Positions 52,790 through 64,000 of a stretch of DNA of 64,000 bases are shown one piece after another. Position 1 is the stretch's first letter; the number at the start of each line of letters is the position of its first letter. The position numbers and the translations under genes were made by a program. The stretch spans positions 6,324,001 to 6,388,000 of the forward strand of contig JBHGNT010000011.1 of the NCBI GenBank assembly GCA_043228905.1. Direction: 5' to 3'. The notes under the pieces are model-generated. The model ran no database searches. It saw only the letters and a list, made by a program, of their open reading frames with translations, and had not been told where the DNA came from. The DNA is from Azolla caroliniana (lineage: Eukaryota; Polypodiophyta).

Positions 52790-53760
52790 CAATAACGCAC
52801 ATTGGTTTGACTTCCCAACAAGATGGTCTTATGAGCAAAATTGTTAGTTAACAACTCTCAATGTGGTGTACATGACATGACATGCTCAAATCCAACCACC
52901 ACACATGAGACATTTTCTCTATGAAGAGAGACTCCCTAAGTGTCGCAAAGAGGACCTTTGACTCCTTTAGCACCTTATTATTGGCTTTTGATCCAATTTT
53001 CTAAGGGCCGAATGTGCACTGAATATCAACTTTCAAAATGATCTCTTTGTGTGGCCTATTCACCTCCATATATGAGATGCATCTTGTGGTGTGCTCATAC
53101 TTAATATTGTGTGGCATGTCCCACAAACTTGGCAATTTGCACATGAGGATAGCGACTTGCATCTTTGCATCCACACTCACCTTTAGGCTCTTCATCTACT
53201 AAATGATGCATCCATGTGGATAGCGTGATCGAATTGGATCTATTTACATAAAATTCATACAAACCTTCACATCAAGTAAACATCTGATATAGTGTTCTTC
53301 CTCTTTCACACAATTTCTTCTGCATCTCCCTCCAGTTTTAGCAATCTACTACTTCTACCAAGGATACATTGTTCATGAGAGGAAGTCAAAACAGTTGGTC
53401 ATTAGCTCAAGTTCCTCGCAATCTTTATTTGTCATGTTAAGCAGGTTCTTCTCTGCAATAGTTTCCATGATCGCGTTTCAATAAAACCATCTTTAATTTG
53501 ATTCTTCTATAAGGCAAGATTCATGCCAGCAAATTTCAAAACCTCAAGACTCCACTTTCTAGATTCATGAACCAATATTGTGCAATGAGACACTCTTATG
53601 CATGCAACAACATTGTGATTGTCTTTGTGATTAGGCTATGAGATTTTCTTGTTCTTCAATGGCTGATTTATGTTCTATTTCTCATATGTGTCTCTTGTGT
53701 GTCTTTCAACGTTCTTCCTCTTTACCCTTTTGCCCACGGATCCATCGCTCTAATGCCACT
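52790..53760 (-). pseudogene. Possible Ty1/copia gag-protease relic
   Basis: The minus strand has GTGGCATTAGAGCGATGG at about 53755-53738, close to the copia primer-binding site (TGGTATCAGAGC). Further down are MKSLKVSVDAKMQVAILMCK and a following LPSLWD (53195-53115), like copia gag, and VWWLDLSMSCHVHHI (about 52895-52850), like the protease W.LDSG.S.H. Heavy decay; the LTR (expected above 53760) is not delimited. Confidence 0.4.
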
Positions 53761-54916
53761 TCTTGGCATCAAACAACTCAAGGTTTGACCTAATTCATTG
53801 AGATCTAAAGGATTTACTATTGTGACCATTAGAGAGAATGCAAACGATGACAAGATCATGATGATTGGGACAAAACTTAAAAGACACAATGAGATGGTAT
53901 ATAGATTCCTTAATTTCATCATATGCAAGAATTGCCTCAAAAACATCATTAAACCCAACAAGCTCATCCAACCCGGTTAATTTGAGGAAAAGTGCTCAGA
54001 AGTTTATTTATTCTTACACTGGTTAGAGATATAGAAGCCTTTCTTGTTGAGAAAAATGATATGAAATGTTTCTGTCAATTAACTACCAAACAAGCTCTAA
54101 CTGATTGTATAGTTCTATGGTTGGTTATTTCATGGCCTTCCCCTCTAGTATGTCTTGTTTACATCAAATAGGAATGTCCAGTCATATATATAAACAAGTC
54201 AATATACTTGGGAGGTTCTTCTTTCAAGAGTATTTCAAATTTGATGATGTGCTCTCTTGGAGTTCACACTAGGTCGGCCTAATTTATACAATGTATAAGC
54301 AAATCAATATGGTTAGGTGGTTCCTCTTTCGATAGAGAGATATCTTTTCAAACTCGATGATTTGGTTTCCTTGGGTTCAATCTCATGTATATTCTTTAGG
54401 GAAAAGCACACACAAGAGAAGAGTAAATTTCAAATTTTGAACACTCGAAGAGGGACGCTTATTGATAGAGCAAAGGCGATATTCCCTATGTGAACTTTGT
54501 GAAGTGTTACAAAGGATCAAAACAATTTACATATTCACTTATTATGAATTTGCCCATCAACAACGTACATTGAAAAAAAAATAGACAATACATAGATGCA
54601 TTCTTTTATTTTAAGAGCCCTGATCATCAATTTGAATCTCTTGATGCATATAGAGACTGCAAGCAAAGAAACAAAACTACAAAACAATAGAGAAAAGATG
54701 GTTGTGCGAGTGATCAGATCAAACCAGCAAACGATACATAAGTGAAGTGTGAAACAAGGAAAAAGCATTATGTATATGTATGTATAAATATATGTTTATT
54801 ATATAGTGGTGTCAAGACCATGGTGTTAGATCTTACCAAAGAAAGGGAAGTTCTCCAAATGTATTTAACCTCTCGAGAGCAAGGATCAAACCAACCTGGA
54901 CAGACAATTAAAAGCA
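53761..54916. other. No gene seen; possible decayed LTR
   Basis: Could include the LTR of the relic at 52790-53760, but no borders are visible. Nearest to THIC (54740-54916) it is the distal 3' flank of the riboswitch region. Confidence 0.4.
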
Positions 54917-55023
54917 TGGCACACTCCCTACGCAGGAATTATCCTGTTCAGGTGCAAAGGGACTCTCTCAGCATTGCTCTTTCTACAGTATAACTGCAGA
55001 TAGAACAAGCACCCCTGGTGCCC
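54917..55023 (-). promoter_or_regulatory. TPP riboswitch in the THIC 3' UTR
   Basis: On the minus strand the sequence reads GGGCACCAGGGGTGCTTGTT (55023-55004), a 7-bp P3 hairpin TCTGCAG/CTGTAGA (55000-54982), the invariant CTGAGA (54971-54966), GTCCCTTTGCACCTGAACAG, GGATAAT (54944-54938), CTGCGTAGGGA (to 54925) and closing GTGTGCC pairing with GGCAC (P1). Every signature element of the thi-box aptamer is present in order, including the CTGAGA and ACCTGA pyrimidine- and pyrophosphate-sensor loops. It lies about 370 nt after the THIC stop. In plants such an aptamer controls 3' UTR splicing and 3'-end choice: TPP binding exposes a 5' splice site, giving long unstable transcripts (established for Arabidopsis THIC). 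Confidence 0.96.
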
Positions 55024-55391
55024 GATAATCAGAAACGGGTTTTCTTTCATCTATTTTGGCAAACTCTTCGAAAATGAAAATAGATATATACGGATTGTTC
55101 ACACAAAACGAAGGGGGAAAAAAAAGATAGTTATATCTAATCTTAATTCATGAAGTAAGTAGCTAGCCTCCAGAGATTGTTAATGACATCAAACACTTGT
55201 CATGACCATCGGGCAAGAACAGGGGATGTCTGCATTTTTGCTTGATGTTATGGATGCAGACGCCTTTTTAACACCCTATAAAAGAGAAATCAGATTGTTT
55301 AGAGAAGATTTAGAATTCCTTAAAACAGAAATCAATTTGTTCAGAGAGAAAAAGGTTCTGTGAAAGAAGTATGCACCAGGTAATCTACATT
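55024..55391 (-). other. THIC 3' UTR between stop and aptamer
   Basis: Contains a likely small intron with donor G|GTGCAT (about 55367) and acceptor TTTTATAG|GG (about 55275), like the constitutive intron just after the stop in other plant THIC genes. The rest should hold the regulated 5' splice site and polyadenylation signals; I cannot pin these down. Confidence 0.5.
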
Positions 55392-58909
<3,518 letters not shown>

Positions 58910-59035
58910 CTAGAAGGGAAGGAGCTGCCGATGAAACTGCGAGAGAGAGAGAGAGAGAGAGGACTACGTCTGTGGACCCGATGTAAATGAGTTCACGTAA
59001 GAATGGGGGAGGAAAAGAGAGACAGACTTTTATGC
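58910..59035 (-). promoter_or_regulatory. THIC first exon (non-coding) and core promoter
   Basis: On the minus strand GCATAAAAG (59035-59027) is a TATA-like box; transcription would start near 59000-58995 in TCTCTTTTCC. The exon contains a (CT)11-type tract (plus (GA)n at 58938-58961) and ends at 58910. A second candidate, ATATTTATTC near 59070, is less likely. Confidence 0.5.
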
Positions 59036-59496
59036 AGAAAGAAGAAGCTCTTGTGGCCCACCGAGAGAGAGAGAATAAATATCTGTTATCTTTTCCTTTC
59101 CATTGAAAGCAACAAAACATGCACAGAAGAAAGCAATAATTATGAGATTAAAGATAGACAGAGAGAGGGAAGGTGTCATGGAATCTTCATTGTATGTACC
59201 TGTAGATGATGTGATTCTTGTCTGTCTGTCAGGGAGAGATATAACTCAGAGCGGTGGGTCGGAGGTCATCAGTATAGTATGTATGTACATAAGTGCAGAG
59301 ATTGTAGAAAGACGGAAATCAAAGCGAGTGGGGAAAGAGAAGAGAGAGAAAGATAGAATCTGTGAATTATTGGAGGTACTTGATGATGAAGCTACAGTAT
59401 GTATGTGTGTGTGGTCATGGCAGGAAGAGAGAGAGAAAGATTCGCCATCGCCGATGATGGCTTCTGAGAGAGGGAAAGACAGACAAGACAGACAGA

Positions 59497-59830
59497 GATT
59501 GGAATTTAAATATGTAAATTTGAGATAATAAATAACAGAGATTGGAAGTTAAAAATGTAAATTTGAGATTATAAATAACAGAGATTGAAAGTTAAAACTG
59601 TAAATTTGAGATATTAATTAACAGAGACTGAAAGTTAAGAATGTAAATTTGCGATAATAATTAACAGACATTGAAAGTTAAGAATGTAAATTTGAGATAA
59701 TAAATAACAGAGATTGAAAGTTAAAACTGTAAATTTGAGATAATAAATAACAGAGATTGAAAGTTAAAAATGTAAATTTGAGTTAATAATAACAGAGATT
59801 GAAAGTTACATATGTAAATTGAGAGGAAGT
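59497..59830. repeat. 43-bp minisatellite upstream of THIC
   Basis: About 7.5 copies of AACAGAGATTGAAAGTTAAA plus ATGTAAATTTGAGATAATAA-type units, each with one to four changes. Begins about 460 bp upstream of the presumed THIC TATA box. Confidence 0.92.
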
Positions 59831-62577
59831 AAAATATGTAAAATTGAGATAATTATATTATTCGAGCAATTTGGGTCTTCAAATTTGTTGCAGAAGGGGA
59901 AGAAATAAGTTTTTTTGGGGGGGGGGTCTCTATTCTTTTGGGAGTTATTGAATTTTCTATTCTTTTGAGTTTGAGCTGAGATATTCTTTTAGGCCATGCA
60001 TAAATAGTACATATTGTGGGAAACTTCATGGGTATCTTTTTTCCTTGTTTTTTTTTTAAAACCCAAACTTTCCTGTTTTAGAAAACCCCAGAAAAGAAAA
60101 AAAGGAAGGGTGATGTCAATGAAATGGGCAAGTAAGGAAGAAAGAGTATCTAAATTAAGTGTGGGGCATACATACATACTGATACCCCTCCCTAAAACCT
60201 AAAAAAAGGAGAGAGAGGAATGGATGGACAGATGGATGCCCATGCCCCCACCCAATCAACACACTCACTCACTCATGATACCTTCCTTTCTCTTTTTGTT
60301 TGCCTTCTTGCACAAACATACAAACTAGGAGTACATTTCAGGCGGGCGGGTGGCTACGATAGACGGATAGATTAATAGATTGATTGATAGATGTCTGCAT
60401 GTGAAGCAGACATCAAGTGCTTCTTCACGTGTTTCCGCTAGTTCTTCTAGCCCCAACCATGTATCGCCATAAAACTTCTTTTGCATTGGACTGGATTGGC
60501 ATGGATATTATTCTCTTGGTGTGCATTCTCGAATGACACATACATATAGCAAGCCATGCTTTCGCTCACAGGTGTAATATGTCTTGTTTTTCTTTCTAAT
60601 TCTAATTCCGGCCTACATATCCTATCACACGATATGCATTGTGAACTTAATTAAGAGACGCTAGATTACCGATGTAGAAAGACAGAACTTTGTGAATACG
60701 CCCTTTTTTCTCCATCATAAAAAAAAGTCTCCTAAAAATTGTATCAGTGTTAGTGTCATAGAAACAAAGTTGGCTTGCACATTAGTAGTATATCCTTGAA
60801 TGAAATCATGCTACTTGCATGCCCCAATGGGATATTGTCTTCACATTAAATCTCATTACTTTAATACTTGTAATGCCAATTCCAAGCGCTTTCCAATGGC
60901 CTTATTGCGTTTCCTTACTATGCTTTTTCTTATTTTCTTGCGAATTGGTCGAGTACTATATCTTAAATCTAAAACTCACGTTAAAACACAAAAACAAGTG
61001 TCTTGAGACACCATTTTACATATTACATTGTATTTAAAAATATGCTTATTTGTATCTTTCAAAAATTACGTGAATGTGAATTACTTACAAAAGTTGAAGG
61101 TAATCACACACAATTTCAATTGTATGCCAATGTACTTTGATCTTAAGTGGCTTAGCCTACAAATTTGATGTTAATGATGATGATTAGGCTCATTAAGTCA
61201 CGTGTGTGCGCTATGTTACATATATGTGAGTGTCTCGACTTTGATTGATGCACACACATATATGTAAATGTGATTGCAAATAAGGCTAAATGAAATGGGA
61301 CGGTACGCAATCCAACTAAGTATTTGCATACTTACAAGCCGTCACATAATGTGTGAGAAAAGGTAATTGATGCATTTGTTTCATGACTAAAAAAAGAAAT
61401 AAATCTATAGGCTATAAGAGCTCTTGAACTACATACGAATCTTAATGCTTGAGGGATGAAAAAGTGAACGATATTGAAACATCTCATTTTCATTGAAGAA
61501 GAGGATCTTTTTCTTGAAAGATGAGATGTCTCTATCCAAGAGATTGGACTGTGGTTCGGGGATCTTTTCCAAGCTACTGATTGAACTTGTGTCACATTCC
61601 CTTGCTCATCATACACGACTGATGGCTCTCTGCTCATTCACAACAAGCAAGTAGCCATTTCTTTGTGATGCAATTGACACTATCCAAAAGATCACTCAAC
61701 AGATTTATGGGGATTATCAGTTTGCCTAACTTTAAATTGCAATGCGATGCTTGTTTAACTTTTGTTACTAGTTATTTTGTATCAGTACATTCATTATTTC
61801 ACCTCATATTAATTGGTGGAAAACTTTACTCATTATGGTTGTGAAACACCTTTCTAGAAAGCACCAAGACTAAACTCATGGAAGGTGAACCTACGTAGAC
61901 TAGGCACACGGAATGTAATTATATTTTGGCGCGTGTCTCGCTCATGTATTGTCTTTACTTACTTCAATTTAGGAGTGGGATGGTTGCCATGAATACTTGT
62001 CCCCCTCAAGACGTAATTAAGTGTACGTGCACTTCAACAACTCTCACTATCCCATATTACTAAAGGTCGATAATGAGCTCCCAAATTGTCATATGAAAAT
62101 TTGGAGAATGGGCTTTATTATATTTAGGTCCCATTGGTCTAATAGCCAATTGTCGTAGTCCCTTTGTTTCTCTTTAACATGTATGTTTTTCTTCGATCCC
62201 TTTGGGGCCACCATTCACTGTACAACACGTCACCAACATTGCTACAAATATCTTGTACAATCTAATGAGAATCTCCCATAGAAATGAAAGCAGGCAATAA
62301 TAGTAATTACACGTCAAAACAAAGCAATAGTGCTTCTCGATTGAAGATATGTAAAATACTACAACAAAATATCTCTATGATAAAATTTTATATCGATCAT
62401 TTGTATTTACTTTGTGTGAACCGAACAGTTATGAGTTCATACTTGAGATGTAATGCTAGGTATCAATCGTTCTAAATTTCATATATGTTTGTGGGAGCCA
62501 ATATGTCGTATGCACGACAAACGAATAGGGAGTTTTATCTCCCCCATCTTTTCTATTCATGAACTTCCAAGTTTCTT
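59831..62577. other. Intergenic, no gene supported
   Basis: AT-rich. Short frames such as 60014-60202 and the 101-codon minus-strand frame at 61332-61637 (MSREPSVVYDEQGNVTQVQ start) match nothing I recognise and lack splice or promoter context. The last may be a relic; confidence is low. Confidence 0.5.
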
Positions 62578-62922
62578 ATCATTTTCACAAAAAAGACATT
62601 GGTTCAAACCCTTAAGATCAACCAATCTCATGTTGACACGTGTAATACAACATCAAGGAAGCTAGTAAGACAAGGTGACCAGCGACCACAACATAGGGTG
62701 TTCATATGCATCACACACTTATGTTTTCCCTAGTGCCAAAACTAATGCTTATCATTTTCACAAAAAAGACATTGGCTCAAACCCATAAGATCAACCAATC
62801 CCATGTTGACACATGTAGTACAACATCAGGGAAGCTAGTAAGACAAGGTGACCAACGACCACAACATAGGGACCTCATATGCATCACAGACCTATGTTTT
62901 CCCTAGTGCCAAACTAATGCTT
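62578..62922. repeat. 173-bp tandem duplication
   Basis: ATCATTTTCACAAAAAAGAC through CCCTAGTGCCAAACTAATGCTT occurs twice (62578-62750, 62751-62922) with about ten substitutions. A non-coding local duplication. Confidence 0.88.
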
Positions 62923-64000
62923 GAGTTATGTTGCAATTTCTAATACCTTTGTTTTGGTTGTTAACCCCATTTTGTCATCCCTATAGTTGTCTCTTGCCAT
63001 TGTTTTTCACTTGCTAAATCACCAATCCACATTGTTTATTAGCTTTTGTTTCCACCAAACTCAAGTTGCATATGTTGTTTATATTCATCAATCTACAAAT
63101 ACATTGATGTATTTTCCTACTCATAATTTGAAACAATACTATTAAATGATTGCATATTCCTCACACTTCACACAATAACACAACATTGTGACTATAGATG
63201 AAAATGAAGGCAAATAGGATCACATACGAGTTTCATTAATAAGTTTGTTTTCTAAAAAGTTGAATATATGTGCAATAGGTAGAACCCTTTCATTTACCTA
63301 GATATGGGAATTATATTTCTCACACTTGTAAACTAGACTAAATTTTGTTGCAAACAAAGTTAAAAGTTTCACGTTGACAACTTCCATAATAATGTCTAAC
63401 CATTCTCATCGCATATATAATTAACTCCATGGTGATCATCGCAAGATTTCACTAGTAACATATAGGTAAGTCTATCGAAGCACAAAGAGTGTAAGGAATG
63501 ATGATCAAGGCAAACATAACATACCATAAGTAGTTGCATAGGTCAAATAAGATGGATAGGTAAAACAAGTGATCATCTTCAATGGTCAAATATGACCTAA
63601 TGAAACCAAAGTGAAACATTTACGTACGGTGTGTATGGAGTTGAATAAGACTTAAAATGTCCTCATAGGTCAAATTATATGGACTATGGACCCAAGTGAA
63701 TCATTTTTGCATAACAGAGTGTGTGTGGAGTTGGTAAGTGATAACTATTTTCACATGCTGATAAAGGACCTCAATGTTCAATAGTTGTGCTACTCCACAT
63801 TGGGATAGCGGATGCAAAATGTGGTTTGAAGAGAAAGATCACAATTGGAAATATGAGGAAAGCCCATATGTGAATCGTGATTATGGTTAAGAAAGACATA
63901 CAAACTATGCATGAAATGGATGTGGAGCTTACGTGGTCATATTTAAAAGAGTGATATATTGATTTGAACACAAAAGACATGTTGTAAAGATTCAATCATA
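62923..64000. other. Intergenic, no gene seen
   Basis: AT-rich; related short segments (GGTCAAATTATATGGACTATG, GGTCAAATATGACCTAATGAA) recur around 63540-63720, probably decayed repeats. No supported frame. Confidence 0.5.

Noticed and set aside
61332-61637. 101-codon minus-strand frame as a host gene
   Set aside because: No recognised motif, no splice or promoter context; length is not exceptional for this AT-rich region.

Overview
The window is nuclear DNA of a land plant with a repeat-rich genome. Three things point there: a spliced thiamine-biosynthesis gene THIC with a chloroplast-type N-terminus, a plant-type TPP riboswitch in its 3' UTR, and plant-style GT-AG introns in an AT-rich background. 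The repeat content (a Penelope-like element, a chromovirus with a Sushi/Tf1-like gag, two GC-rich Ty3/gypsy families that look fungal to me, and a beta-class amino-methyltransferase relic) makes me think of a seed-free plant (lycophyte, fern or bryophyte) or a gymnosperm rather than a flowering plant. This is inference; the species cannot be read from the sequence.

Layout. 1-4032 is a decayed partial copy (copy A) of a DNA transposon whose other copy (copy B) lies complete at 28882-37942. 4.7-27.0 kb is a four-deep nest: a decayed Penelope-like element (outermost) is split by chromovirus L1 (6130-26330, minus), which is split by Ty3/gypsy L2 (10018-24463, plus), which is split by its relative L3 (13494-20657, minus). 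Each of the three insertions has exact target-site duplications and near-identical LTRs. 27.1-28.5 kb holds LINE-like 3' remnants and CT/CA microsatellites. 28.6-48.3 kb is a copia-like 3' region interrupted first by transposon copy B and then by a 9.6-kb Ty3/gypsy element (38357-47976) with a long accessory ORF. 48355-49596 is a collapsed copia element, 49.7-50.8 kb a broken DNA amino-methyltransferase gene, and 52.8-53.8 kb a weak copia relic. 54.9-59.0 kb is THIC on the minus strand, the only apparently intact host gene. 59.5-64 kb is mostly unique intergenic DNA with a minisatellite and a 173-bp tandem duplication.

The most interesting item is copy B: about 9.06 kb with 24-bp terminal inverted repeats. 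It carries a minus-strand gene with helix-turn-helix and DDE-transposase-like motifs, plus two plus-strand companion ORFs (a coiled-coil/RING-like protein and an unrecognised 379-residue protein). Its termini and introns are packed with the perfect palindrome TAGCTAATTAGCTA, and the intron arrays differ greatly in length between copies A and B. I do not recognise this as a named superfamily.

How parts work together: THIC makes the thiamine pyrimidine precursor in plastids, and its product pathway feeds back through the 3' UTR aptamer. In L2 and L3, gag-protease and pol lie in frames offset by -1 and meet at an identical 9-nt sequence at the gag stop, which suggests programmed frameshifting. 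Apart from THIC, all coding sequence I recognise is of mobile or unknown origin.
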